Shown: piece by piece, positions 34,103 through 46,171 of the stretch
Numbering within the stretch: position 1 is the first letter of the stretch
How the letters are laid out: each line of letters begins with the position of its first letter
Assembly (NCBI GenBank): GCA_037974965.1
Contig: JBBPFI010000005.1
Coordinates: 1-64,000, forward strand
From: Dacryopinax spathularia
Lineage: Eukaryota > Basidiomycota > Dacrymycetes > Dacrymycetales > Dacrymycetaceae
Length of the DNA: 64,000 nucleotides
Direction of reading: 5' to 3'
Program-made: the position numbers and the translations under genes
The notes under the pieces: generated by a model
Told to the model about the DNA's origin: nothing
Databases searched by the model: none
Seen by the model: only the letters and a program-made list of their open reading frames with translations

Positions 34103-37100
34103 TCGTCTCTGCCCTCGCTGGCGGTTGATGCGCAATACCCGACTGTACAATATTAACACTTTCGACGATACCCGCGACGCATATATCTTGGATTTTCTTC
34201 ATTTACCTGCTGCGACCAATCTTCATCCGGGTCTTCAACGCCCGACGGAGGGAGCTTCGAGCCTCAACGCTCCCCTCCCCGCCTCTGCTCGAACACACGC
34301 TAACCCGCAAGTGTGACGACATATGGTCCTCCCCACCCGGAGGACGACGTAGAGGCTCCTTACTACTTCTTTTCCTGTTTTTTTCTGCTCTTTCAAGTAA
34401 CATCAACAACGCTTCGATGAAGCGAACATGCAACGACTGTGATAGTAACATAGTGTCAAAAACAAATAATGATTGTAGGAGTGTTTTAGTTAGTGCCCGT
34501 TAGGAGGGGGCGAATGAGATGATGATTGCTGTTGTCTGCTACTTTGGTGTGCGAACTGTTTTGCCTTGTCCCCTCGCTTCTATCCTGTTTGAATGGGAAA
34601 TACAAGCATCGGGCAGATAGACTGAGGGGAGGATGTTCGACTTGCTGTCTCGGGCACGAACTTCACAGGCACAGTTGAGCGCAGCTGTAGTTCGGCGGTG
34701 CCTCAGCAGAGCGCAGTGCACGCAGCAACACATCAACAGGCATCAGAAAACCAGGAATCAGATCCCCGCACACACACGCACACGCAGTGCATCGCGTATC
34801 AACCCCGCGGTGCTACGCCCACACGCCAACACGCATACTTCATGGGGGTGGTATGATGGTATGATCCTATGATCCTATGACTATGCTCGAACTCTGCTTT
34901 ACACGTTGCATTTGATGGACGATCCGCTTGTGCCCTCTAAGGTCTAAGGGGGTCAGACGATTCGCCCGCGTTTGGTAGCCTCAACTCTGGAGATTCATGC
35001 GCGCGGGTATGGCGCGCTAAAATGCCTCATGCATATGGTTCGGTGCCGCCCTCCAACCTCAGGCAGATCTTCCCCCCCTTGGCTGTACGACGGTGCAGTC
35101 ATGAGTACGGTATATGCAGGGGGTATCACCCAGCACTGCAGGTAAGTAGCGGCGCTGACGCGGCACCGCTGATGCGGTGATGCGCTCATTTTGTTCTCTG
35201 GTGCTCATGCCCGTGGGGTACTGTGTGGAGTAGGTTTGATGGTCTTGATGGGCGATGGAAGGATGCGGGGTTCGGGAGTAAGGAGCCGGGTGATCCTAGC
35301 CCCTGTGGGACGAATAATTACCTTGTTTGGGGCGGAGGGGCTGCTGCTTCTTGCTCCAAAACGAGAATTGCATAGAAGCAAAAAGCGAGAAACAGCTCCA
35401 AAGCCGCCTGGTAGCTTCTTTGATCCTAAAGTTCGTCACAGAGGGAGCAGTATATTCGGCACGGCGCAACTGCCATAAACGGCAAACCGAGTTTGATGGA
35501 GAAATCCATCCCGAAGCTCGAGTAAAGTGCGGGGAAATGACGGCCTTTGACCATGGGCTCGGTTCGGTTCGGAGTGACTTCGGTGCATGGACACGTCAGC
35601 GGCGCACTACTGTTAACCGCGTGTTCTTCGCCTCGTTCCCGCCGCGCCTTTGCGAGTGACTCGAGCGGTCAGCTGTCTACTACGAAAGCAGTAATCTAGT
35701 AACCTTGCACTTGAACGTTATTACCACCCTCAAGCAGGCAGCAGGCAGTAGGTTTCCTCGAGGCTGAAGCGCTGCGCTAGGTTTCGGGCATTGATCGCGG
35801 TCCGGGGTTTGCGACAACGGACACGGTACAATCCTGTGGGGGGCATGTGTCCAACCCACAAGTGCATTCCCGCGCTCCAGTACGTGCTGCTGCTGTTCGT
35901 TTGACGCAGGTCCCTTCGGTTGGTCGTGCACCTGTTCAAGCCCGTTTCAAGCCATTCCACTCTACCTGGACTCGCGGTGGAGGCTGGCTGGCTGGAACGG
36001 AAGGGAATGGAACGACAAGTGGGCCAAGTCTGCTGGGCAGGAAAGGGCGTTGCAAGCCTCGTTCCCCCACACCCTGCGAGCTGCGTTGATGGAGGAGAAC
36101 ACTGCTGGTTGGGGGCGGGCGCTACCAGCGCCTGGCAAGTGAGGTGGAGCCCCAACACGACCTCCGCTTTCTTACTGAGTTACTGAATCACCGGGTATGG
36201 GACCTCCATCCCCGCCAAGCTGACTCGCCTTCGCTATACAGGGGACCGACTCGGATGTCTTCCCGGACTACTACCCTCAGTGTGGAATCTGTGTGGCGAC
36301 GGGGAAGGTCGCAGCCTAATTCTATTTTGGCTTCCTACAGGCTTTGGCTTGCCTTTGGAGGGGAGGGCATTGGGACCGATAGGCTGCCCCGATATGCGAG
36401 CTCGGGCGGAGAGACGCTCTGTGCTTGAACAGTTTGTCCTGAAGCTACGCTGCTGCTGCCCTTGATCAAGCGCCGTTGTATCGTGCAGAGCACTTTCAGA
36501 GGCAGCGTATTTGCCTGTTTGATCGGTTGTGGTTATATAAAAGACGTGGGACACTGCACGCAAGATTACGTGCTGCTTGCCACCAGGTTGTGCAGTGATC
36601 TATGCGGAGCAAGCAGCAGTGGTTGAGGACGGTCTATGGCAGTATTGGCTCATTGAGTCCTCTCACAACGCCCGCCCAAAATGTTTAGATGGTATCGCAG
36701 TGGAATGTGCTCAGTCCTCTTGCATCACCCTCGCTTCAGGCAGCATGATATCGTGCAGCTGTGACACAGTATGTACGCTTGAAGAGGTAGCGGGATATTT
36801 GCGGTGCAGAATAAGCGTTTTTCAGAGAAGTGGCCGCATCTTCCTTTCCGTTCTGTAAGCCAAAAGGCGCACAGCAACAGCACGTAAGAATATTATCAAT
36901 AAGTTAGGTGTTTATAAAAGAGGACGCAAGCGGCGGTGTTATAACCGGCTCCAGTCAATTGGCCAGGAGACGGCTAAGAAGTCCAGGTACCAAACCGGGG
37001 TCGAAGACAACGTTCTGGAACGAGCTTCAAACTCTTTGTCAGTGCTTGCATCATCATGCCAATTGCCTGTCGTTATCTCGCAGATTGGCTCGGGAATAGC

Positions 37101-37424
37101 GCTCAGGCCCTAAGAAGCATTGAATTAGACGTTCTTCCATTCCATCCCGGCTTTGTCCTCGCACGCGGCTTCCAGCATCGGGTCCCGCCGTCTCGAGAGC
37201 GGCGGCTCCTGGGTAAACCTCTTGCGGGTCGTCCGAGCGCGGTCGTCCAGAACTACTAACCCGTCTCTCATTACTTTAGCGAGCGGAAGTACGAGGCGGA
37301 AGGGCGACGAGAGAGAGGCGGTTGGCGGACCGACGGACGAACCCTGGCAGGGACGGAAGGCCAGACACGGGAGGCTGGCAAGAGTCGCGACCCGCTTGTG
37401 CACGGCCAAGGTTTCGCTCGCTAT
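34103..37424. other. Region without a recognisable gene
   Basis: About 3.3 kb. Frames reach about 140 codons at most and overlap on both strands (35,730-36,158 on -, 36,234-36,563 on -). None has a recognisable motif. The last few hundred bases are the promoter and 5' leader of the next gene. Confidence 0.55.
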
Positions 37425-38315
37425 ATGCGCTCGGTGTCCGCCTCGGTACTCGCCCTCGCTCATCGTCGACCTGTGTCCTTGAATACCTGCTTCTCCCTCT
37501 CTTGTCGTCGTCTTCCATTCCCGGGTCTGTCGTCTGCTGCACGAAGCATGGATCTTGCCATCTCAACGGCGTCGAATACCGTGCCTCCCACAACGATCGT
37601 CGTCACTTCCCATAACCAATATGTCACTCCTGGCACCCTATCTCCCACCTCTGTCGCACCGTCGCCGATGACCCAGTTCCAAGCGTGGTTCCAAGCCGCC
37701 GTCACGGCCGGCGTGCACGAACCGGAAGCGATGGCGATCACCACCGTCGCGACCACTTCCTCCCGAATCCCCGGCGCGGCAATCCCATCGACCCGTATCG
37801 TCCTCCTCAAACAGTCCGATCCGCGAGGATTCGTCTTCTACACGAACTACTCCTCTCGAAAGTCCCAAGAGCTGCTCGAGAACCCGTATGCGGCGCTATG
37901 CTTCTACTGGCGCGAGATCCACCGGTCCGTACGCGTTGTCGGCAAGGTGGAGAAGGTCAGTGAGGAGGAGAGCGATGCGTACTTTGCTACTCGACCGAGA
38001 GGGAGCCAGATTGGCGCTTGGGCTAGTCCGCAGAGCAAGGTCGTGAAGGAGGGAGAGCTAAGCGCGAGAGTCAAGCATATAGAACGGAAGTTCCCGGAGG
38101 GAGAGGAGGTGAAGAGGCCGGAAGGATGGGGTGGGTGGAGAGTTGTGCCATTGTGAGTTCGTCGGATATATGCGCGAAGTTCCGCCAGACCTGATATCTT
38201 GCTCAGCGAAGTCGAGTTCTGGGAAGGCAAGCCGAGCAGACTGCACGATCGGGTACGCTACCTGAAGAAAGAGGGTGAGGAGGATGCGTGGGAGATCGAT
38301 CGACTTGCCCCGTAA
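37425..38315 (+). CDS. PDX3: Pyridoxamine 5'-phosphate oxidase
   Basis: This FMN enzyme oxidises pyridoxamine or pyridoxine phosphate to pyridoxal phosphate, the last step of vitamin B6 salvage. Exons 37425-38152 and 38207-38315 give 278 residues. Family parts are [27 protein letters not shown]-like strand [39 protein letters not shown], and after the intron the signature [14 protein letters not shown], then WEIDRLAP at the very end, as in the family. The first 40 residues before MDLAISTAS are rich in Arg, Ser and Leu and look like a mitochondrial presequence. The second Met at 37548 could start a shorter cytosolic form. I chose the first ATG in the open frame (37425). Confidence 0.93.
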
Positions 38316-38878
38316 TCGCATTTGCCCTGCCCGCTTTGTTGTTTCATTTTGGGATGTCGGAATGTCGTTCTCTGTATACTCCAACAGCACACCAATCAAA
38401 ATCGTATCTATGCCAATGAATAAATGTACTGCAATGAATTGTTTTATGTATATACAGCAGTATGTCCGTCGTTGCCTTCCTTCTCCTTCCTGTCAGACCA
38501 GAGCACGCAAGCCAGGTATCCCAGATCTCCGATCGCAAGGAGTGATATATGTTACATGCAGTTCCTGATAGATACTCCTCCTTCCATATGATCCTGCATG
38601 CTGAACCCAGCCGTATCCCGAGCTCTCCCTCTGATCCTGTGCCGTAGTGCAATACTTGCTGCGCATTTTCAGTCTTCAGAAGATCATCGCGAGGAGCGTT
38701 CGGACCTACACATACGAACAGGAAGTGGAGAGGGGAGAGGCCATGATCAGCGTCATCTGAACGCATCAACCATCGTGATCGAGCGATACCTTGACGCCCG
38801 CTGCCCAGCTGCTGTCAAGTGTGCCCGAAGGTCGCCGGAACATGTCCCGCATATGACGTTCGCTGAATCTGCACCAAA

Positions 38879-40234
38879 TCATAAGTAATCTGGTTCAGTC
38901 GGGATGACCTCTCGCACGTACTTTCGTGGCATCTCTCCGTTCGGTCCTACGGGATCGAATGCTCCTTTCTCGGCCGCCATCGCATGAGAGAAGTACACCT
39001 TCCTCTCCTCCCTCTTCTCAGGAGCTAAGCAGCTGAAGTTCTCCACCTTGCTCGGGTCGCGTTCGGCAATGCGCGGATCGTCCATCAGTCGTGCGAGCGT
39101 ACGTATGGCAGAGTACATGCTGCTTGGCTCCTTTGGTGGTGGAGGCGGAGGCGGGAGGTCCTTGAGGAAGGAGGTGTAGAGGGAGTTGACGATGGGATAG
39201 AAGGGTCGGGGGAAGTAGATCTGTTCGGGTGCGTTGGGGACGATGTGTAGCTTCGCACCGCCGGCGGCATTGACGAATTGACGATGCAGATTCTCGGCAT
39301 CTGCTCGAGGACAAACGAAACTATCGCCCTGTATGCAGGTTAATCACCCCGTTTCGGCCGGCGTCAAAGCTAGACGTACGCTGATGATGACGACGGGCTG
39401 CTTGATCATGGCCATCTCTTCGGGTTTGAGGTTCGTCCGCTACAAGAGACCCGTCAATCATAATAGTTTCGAGGAAGAAAAGGGACGCACTTGGAAGACA
39501 GTGAGGGTAAAATCCAGGAAGCGAGATGTTCGTGCTGGCGGATATTGCGTTTCCACGTACTGTGCCCATTGATCTTGCTGATCAAGTGGCAAGCCCTGCA
39601 CGCAAAGTCAGGTGGTCAGCATACAAGATGGACAAGACATGCGTACCTCATAGAAAGTATGGCCCAACATCTCGTTGATAGCTTCTTCCTGCGTCTCGAC
39701 ATCCGGTGCAGTGGTAAGCATCTGCACCAGATCCCTCCACACCTCTGCAACCCAGTCCTCCTCCTCCTCTCGTTGTATACTGATTAATCCCAGACTGAGG
39801 ATACGGTCTGGCCAGAGTAATGCCATACGCAAGGCGGCATGTATGGAGAGGACGCAGGGTGCGAAGACGTGTACCGGCGGCAGCTGTAATCGCTCGAGGC
39901 ACTTCATGAACATCGCGGCGTCGACCCATGAGTCCCGTACTTCGCATGGCCGACTTATCGTCTTGCCTGCTGATCGATGGTCGAATGCAATGAGGTTGTA
40001 CGCCTCGTTCAGTTGAGGGTCATTGAACTGGTTGATCAGTCCGACTGAGACGTCGAAGATGGTCCCTGTGACTGCCCATCAGAAGACGTCGGAAGACGCG
40101 GCGTTGCCATGCGTACCTGGCATCAACAGAATCGTCGGCTTCGACCGATCCAACATTGGCACTTCGCCTTGCATGGGGAAGTTGGTCTTGTAGAAGACGG
40201 ACAAGTCATCCTCAGGAAAGTCGAGGTAAGGCAT
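38879..40234 (-). CDS. Alpha/beta hydrolase-fold protein, active site altered
   Basis: Exons in reading order 40117-40234, 39647-40065, 39491-39595, 39380-39439 and 38879-39328 give 383 residues. The fold is visible in KPTILLMPGTIFDVSVGL, YNLIAFDHRSAGKT, and LPPVHVFAPCVLSIHAALRMAL. The last is the place of the nucleophile elbow, which normally reads Gly-x-Ser-x-Gly; here it is Ala-Pro-Cys-Val-Leu, so the usual serine is Cys and both glycines are lost. Later, VVIISGDSFVCP is the strand with the acid, but the expected His after the last strand is absent (LHIVPNAPEQIYF). This suggests a protein that kept the fold but not classical hydrolysis, or one that uses Cys. The C-terminal 80 residues (MYSAIRTLARLMDDPR...) are an extension of their own. 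Substrate unknown. Confidence 0.82.
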
Positions 40235-42189
40235 GTCGGTGGCTCCCGCTTATGGTCGTTGGAGACGGGAGGGGGGGTGTGGCAAGAAGCAGAAAGGAGG
40301 TAATAGTGACTGTCAGCTTTCTTAGGGCAATCCAGGTTGCATGCTTGGTAGGGGACAGGAGAAGGCAAGGAATTCTAGGCTGATGCGGCTACCGTGAGCT
40401 GGGCGAGGTCGTCGTACGAGAAGGGCGCGGATAGTGAGGGTGATGACCGAAAGTGGAATGCGCAGAAGACGAGAGGAAGGGTGGGCGGATCAGTATATAG
40501 AAGCTGGTGCCTAGAAGCGGATAGGAGAAGGATGGGCTGGGTGGCTTCTCTGCTCGTGAGTTCGACGGGACTGGTTGTTATTCGCTATGAATGGAGCGTG
40601 GCATGCAGCACCTCCTTCCCGTTCGGGCATTGGCCACTCTCTTTGCTTTCTCCGCCCTGAGGCCTCCCTCCGCGCCTCCGTTACTGCTGACGCGCATCGG
40701 ATGTCCGACGAGGTAACGGGAGCAATGTCGCTCGCTCCCCCACCCAACCGTCTCGCGCGCCCCTTCACCTCCGCCGGGCTTACCGTGGCCACCAAGAAGA
40801 GGCTGGACGGGAGGTCGCCCCCTCTTCATCCACAAACCACTCGCCCAACCCAAGGAAACAACATGAGACAATGTGAATATCATTCATTAGTCAACAGTGC
40901 GCTACCCTGTCACCGTCCAACAGTCCGGCAAGCCATACGGATCCGCTTTTTCAGCCGCCTGTCCTTTCCATGTGTGTGCGCCGAGTGGCCGAGGGACTCC
41001 GGCTTGGTGGGCCTGAGCTCGCAACAGGGGACGACAGCCAGCAATGAGTGTCTTTCCTCCGCGCAAAATCACAGCCATCTTCCTCTTCAAAGCCGTCGGC
41101 CCGATTCCGTGGCATAGGGCAAAAATCGAGGAAGACTCCCAAACTGCCTCAGGCACGTCGTAACGAGGGATAAAAAGCCTTTCACCACTTTCTGATGTTC
41201 TACAAGAGCGAAGCACGGACCATCACTTGCTTCAAAGCAAAAAGGCCAGACCCGACTCGAGCGGTTCATGGCGTCCGTCTAATCTTATCTCCCGATTGAG
41301 AGTATCCGAACCCGAAAGAGGACGTCTGTCACCCACTCCAGTGCGTCCGGATCCGCCACAAGGGTATCTCTGACTGGGCTGTCCCATGCAACGGAATGTT
41401 TTCATTTCCTCTTCCGCGCCGCGACGTAACTGGTCGAATGTGAAAATGGAGGGGATCCAACAGCAGTACATTCGTTCGTCGGATCACTGCAGCCGATCAC
41501 TGATCGCCGCGCGCGTTGATATGGGATACGTAAAGCGAACAAGAGGCGGGTGGGTGACTGCTCAAGATGCGTAAAATTTCCGAACAAACTTGCTGGTGGG
41601 ACAGTCTGAATTGCATACCATGGTGATCGATCCATTCGGCTCCGTCCAATCCCGTAGCGTGCCGCACGGTCCGCTTTGCAATGAATGCCCTGTTGATGTT
41701 GTACAACCCAAACTGGTAAAAGGCTGAATTGCTCCGAGATCTCTGAAGGATGAGCGTCGCCCGATCAGCTCGACCGAGGCTTTGGCATTCCTTCTCCTTC
41801 TTCAGCATATGGCAGCGTCCAATGCCAAAAGCATTTACCATCCTCACAACGAACCTCGGTTACAATGTTGACCTTCTGATGGAAGCTGGCCGGCTCGCGC
41901 ACGGTCCGCTCTTGAATGAAAGGAAAAGATGGCTGGCGATGGTTGCCCACCGAAAACACACGATGACGATCATGACGACTGCATGTGGTATTGGACCCTT
42001 AATTGCCACAACACAACGTTCCCACGAAGTCTTGTTGGGCGCGTTATTTGCCAGCGGGAATGTTAAGGACGTTCCAGAACAAAGTGATGGAGGTGGAGCG
42101 GCGTTTCTGGAGATGAAGGTATCGATCCAGTTTATATTCAAAGCAGCGTGCCACTGACGCGTATGCATAGACAGTAGTAAGGGTCAAGA
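40235..42189. other. Intergenic region
   Basis: About 2 kb between the 5' end of the hydrolase gene and the 3' end of the DAHP synthase gene. Frames up to 180 codons (40,575-41,117 on +) overlap others on the minus strand and show no motif. A tRNA-like A-box word near 40,980 has no matching B box. Confidence 0.55.
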
Positions 42190-44159
42190 TCAGTGATGGT
42201 CCGCGCGACCATTCATAGTCTTGCCGAGTTCCTGAAGTAGCACATTGGTTGTCGGATGCACTTTCGACGTGTTTTCGCGCGCCTGCTTGTAGCGATCGGA
42301 CAGAAGGAAGGCAAGATCTTTGACGATGTGTCAGCACTTTTCCCAACTTTTAGCGACGGCTGCTGCGCACCGAGGGCTTGCTCGAAGTTCAACCGCGGAT
42401 CGCAATAGCTCTGGTATCTGAGCTCCAGCTCTTCCTCTCCGAGCTGCATGCTGCCACCCAGACACTCTGTAACGGAAAATCCTTGCTCGTTCAACTCGCC
42501 CGTAAACTCTAAACTCACTCCACCAAGACGGGAGTTATGCTGCGCATGGACCTCAAGGCTGGATGTCACCTCGCCAATAATAGCACTGAAGTGGCGAGTC
42601 TTGTATCCCGTCGACGATGTATGCGTGTTACCGTGCATTGGATCGCACACCCATATGACTGGATGTCCACTGGCACGGACGGCTGCGATATGTCCCGGAA
42701 GATGTGATTCGACCTTGCCTGCTCCATAACGAGTGATGAGTGTAATCTTGCCATGTTCCTTGTTCGGGTTGACAACTGCGAAAGCAGTCAATATCACCAT
42801 CTCCAGCTATGTGACCGGCAGACGTACTGTCCAGCAATCGTACAAGCTCGTCGTCTTTCATAGAAGGCCCGACCTTGATGCCGATCGGGTTCCGGATGCC
42901 CCTGAAGTATTCGACATGAGCGTGGGTCAACTGCCTTGTCCGATCTCCAATCCACAGGAAGTGGGCTGATGTGTTGTAGTACGTCTTGGGCGCCGGCTTC
43001 TGCTCTACGTCCGTGTACGAAGGTGTGCCAGCCGGAACTGGTAGCAAACGGGTCATAGCCTCTTCGAAGTCCAGCATCAAGCCTTCGTGACTAGAATGAT
43101 GTTAGTTCTGTCAAAGGGTCATAAAAGGGTGGGCAGACCTGGAGTAGAAATCGACTTCGCCAAGCACCCCGCGCCCTCCTCCCTTCACATATGCGCCTTC
43201 TTCTACACCTCCAATCGCTCCAACCGTTTGTGTGAAAGCAAGTGCATCCGACAGCGCGTTTGTGATGTTCTCGAACTCCGCTCTTGATTATGATCAGTAA
43301 CGGCTATCTCCGCCTGCACTGAAGTACTCACTTCAGTGTTGGTGAGCGAACGTGTTTGAGTGACCAGGTGCGAGGGTGGTGTAGAGAGGCGAAGTCGGAG
43401 GTCAGCAGCGCACGAACGTAGTTCAATGTTGTTGTGGAGTAGAAGTAGGCGCTGCAGACGATCGTCAGCATGGCTGATACGCATTGACTTGATGACTCAC
43501 CTCAGCATACGTTCCGGGTCCGGTTCTCGTTCATCTGGTGAGATGCCATTGACATTGTCTCCCCTATAAAGGTGCTTAGCTGTGAGAGGGTATAGAAGGA
43601 TATGGTCTAGCACACCTGAAGCTTAGCACAGTCTTGCCGTTGATGACCTCCGTCCCACTGCTTCTCGGTTTCGCATACTGTCCCGCTATGCGGCCGATTC
43701 GAACGATCGGTACTCGAGCACCCCACAATAGAACCAAGGAGAACGAAAGAATTAGGCCAATTTTGTTTGTGATGTTCCTCTGGGGCAAGGTCAGCAAGTT
43801 GCATCGAAAAGGTAAGGGAGGGACGCACATGTGTGCATGCCTCGAACGACTCGGCGCAGTCTCCTGCATGTAGAATCAAGCCCTGTCCAGCTTCCACTCG
43901 TGACAGCTGATGTCGCAGCCTTTCGATCTGGGCATGGGAGTGAGCTTAGAAAACCAGTATGACTACTCTTGCGCACCTCTGCAGGTGTGACTAATGGGGG
44001 AAGGTGCTTGATCTTTTGGGTAACTAGAGCCAAATGATCCTTGTCCGCATATTTCACGTCCTAGTCCTCGATCAGACAGACACTACTTTCTTGAGTACAC
44101 AGACGAGCCTGTGCGATTGGCTTTGCCCTCCAGGACGACGGTGACCAGTCTTCTGCCAT
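42190..44159 (-). CDS. Class-II 3-deoxy-7-phosphoheptulonate (DAHP) synthase
   Basis: First enzyme of the shikimate pathway: condenses phosphoenolpyruvate and erythrose 4-phosphate on the way to aromatic amino acids. Ten exons: 44109-44159, 43977-44060, 43829-43927, 43616-43779, 43501-43563, 43332-43451, 43139-43282, 42828-43090, 42371-42775 and 42190-42317, summing to 506 residues, the usual class-II size. Motifs in order: [105 protein letters not shown], and [11 protein letters not shown]. The metal ligands known from the bacterial enzyme (Cys in GDCAE, His in PMHGN, Glu, Asp in CDPR) are all present. Intron 1 appears to start with GC instead of GT (CAG before GCTCGT); this join alone restores the conserved KPIAQ-DVKY spacing. 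Plant-type class II in a fungus differs from the yeast Aro3/Aro4 class I. Confidence 0.94.
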
Positions 44160-44448
44160 TTCGCAAGAGGGTGGTGAACAGGCAAGAATAGTTCTTTACC
44201 AAGCTTGTTCAATGTCTTATTCAAGCCATTTTGCTGGTCGAGTCGGAAATTTAGGACCCTACCCAGCATCGCCATGCCGTGATTGTGTACGTCACTAAAT
44301 TGGGAGTCTAACATTGTCGAAGGCAACATAATAATATTGGGCGCGTGGAAAGATCGCAAACCTAAGCTGCGTGTATCCTGCCTCGTGCATGTGCCTATAG
44401 GGAATGTGACGCTGCGAGGTATGACATAGTCTCAATGGACATCATGAA

Positions 44449-46010
44449 TCAGTCTTTGAATTGACTTTCGCCCTTCTCCGGAATGACCTGTAACATGACC
44501 TCTCTCTGACTTTCATCCCAGCCGCCATCCCACCCAGATTGTCCTTCCCCGCCACCCCACATCTGACTATATGGAAGCTGAGAGCTAGGGGCAGTAACGA
44601 AGTCGTCGGCGGCTTGCGACAACTGGCTCTGATCTCCGCCGTAGTACCAGTCGCCCACTGCAGTTTGCTGGCTCTCGCTGAAGTCGTTCTGTCGGGGGTG
44701 GTACGCGGCCGAAAGGTACTCTTCGCGGAAGCTCGAAGGGCCAGGTCCCGACGAGGAATTCTGGATGGACATTAGACACCGAGCCTTAAGTGCTATTCTC
44801 CGGTAACGACTCACGTGCGAGCCGCTTCGAACATGGTGGACGAGCACTTCCCAAGGCTGAGCGCGCTCGGGTGAGCCGGTGAGCCGGGAAAGGACCGTAT
44901 GAGCGCTCGGTCGTTGATGAGGCTGGGTGGAGTAGCATTCTTGTATCAGAGGTACGAGGATCCGTGAAAGCTGGAAGCTGCAGCGATAGTTCTCTATTGG
45001 TGGCGGCCGAGCATCTTGCATCAACACCGCCATCATGACACTTCGTGTTAGAAGATTCCAGAAAGGGCGCTTGCCAGATACAAGCTAGAAGAGGGTAAGA
45101 TGATCCACAACTCGTGGGCTTGAATGAAGAGATTAACACACTTCATAAACGGTCATTCCAAAGGACCATATGTCGCTAGCTGGGGTTCGAGCGCTCCGGA
45201 TGTCCAGTCCAAACCGTGTTGGTTCCATCCGTTCTGGCGCCATCCAGGGCATCGAGCCCGCATATAGCATACTTGTGATTCCAGGATCTATGTCTTCCAC
45301 TACTGTCGATAATCCAAAGTCTGCAAGGAGAGCGTGTCCGTCGTCAGAGACGAGAATATTGTTCTTCAAGATACGGTGTCAGATCATACCCAATCAATTT
45401 AGCGAGTAGACCTACCCCTTTGATGTCACCGTGAACGACTGGGGGATCTTGACTGTGGAGATAATCTAGTCCAGATCCGATGCCAATGATCTGAAGAAGC
45501 CACAATGAAGCGTCACCGACAACGACACGGCGGAAGGAACGTACGAGGTTTGCGACCAGCGCATGTCCCTCTTCATTGTCGTGCCAGCGTTGCTCCAGGT
45601 AGTTCATAGCGGTTCCGTTGACTTGCCATGGGGAAACCATGCATAGTTCTTCAATCCCCCATTTTGTGCTGACTCCGAGTAAGGGCAGCAGATTGTCGTG
45701 TTGCAGTTTCGACCATATTCTGATCTCGCTTCGGAGACGCTTTCCAGCTCGTCAAGTCAAGAAACCCATTATCGGTCGGACCATTGCCTACTTTCAAGAG
45801 TTTGTCTGTCGGTGCAATGTGTCTTCGTAGAATTTTCAATGCCACTAGTTGGGAGCTTCCCCTTTCGGAAAGGGTGCCCCGCCAGACGTCAGCAAAGGCA
45901 CCGCCTCCGGCGGCAATAGCTTCAAGCTTGTCCACACGGTTGCCCAGATCGGATGTCGATGCCAGAATAGGTTGTAAGAGATCCTCAAGGCCGGACATCA
46001 TCCATCGCAA
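44449..46010 (-). CDS. Tyrosine-kinase-like (TKL) protein kinase
   Basis: The N-terminus MRWMMSGLEDLLQPI leads into the domain: AAGGGAFADVWRG (glycine loop), LVALKILRRHI (lysine), then after an intron SEIRIWSKLQHDNLLPLLG. The catalytic loop is VVHGDIKG followed over an intron by NNILV; ADFGLS is the magnesium loop; GSMPWMAPERM ends the activation segment; DIWSFGMTVYEV and later QECYSTQPHQRPSAHTVLSRL close the domain. HGDIKG in place of HRDLK is typical of the fungal TKL kinases that have multiplied in Agaricomycetes. The last exon (44449 to about 44765) is a Gln/Ser/Gly-rich tail (GGGEGQSGWDGGWDESQ) without a domain. Exon 1 is 45792-46010. The intervening frames contain short introns, each in frame with the next family motif. 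It is divergent from the next gene with about 160 bases between the start codons. Confidence 0.88.
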
Positions 46011-46171
46011 CTAGAGCCAGTCAATATTGAGGATGGTATTTGCGAGCTGCAAACCGGAGCAATGTGGTGGTTGTGAGGTAGACCGTCAGTAGATCACGTG
46101 GATATCAGACGCGGGGATCCTTCCACCGGCACCAGTTTTCGACCGCGCTCGTCGTTCTCCTCAAAAGGCCG

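Noticed and set aside
40978-41050. tRNA-like word GCCGAGTGGCCGAGGGACTC
   Set aside because: It resembles the A box of a Ser or Leu tRNA, but no B box or closing acceptor stem follows.
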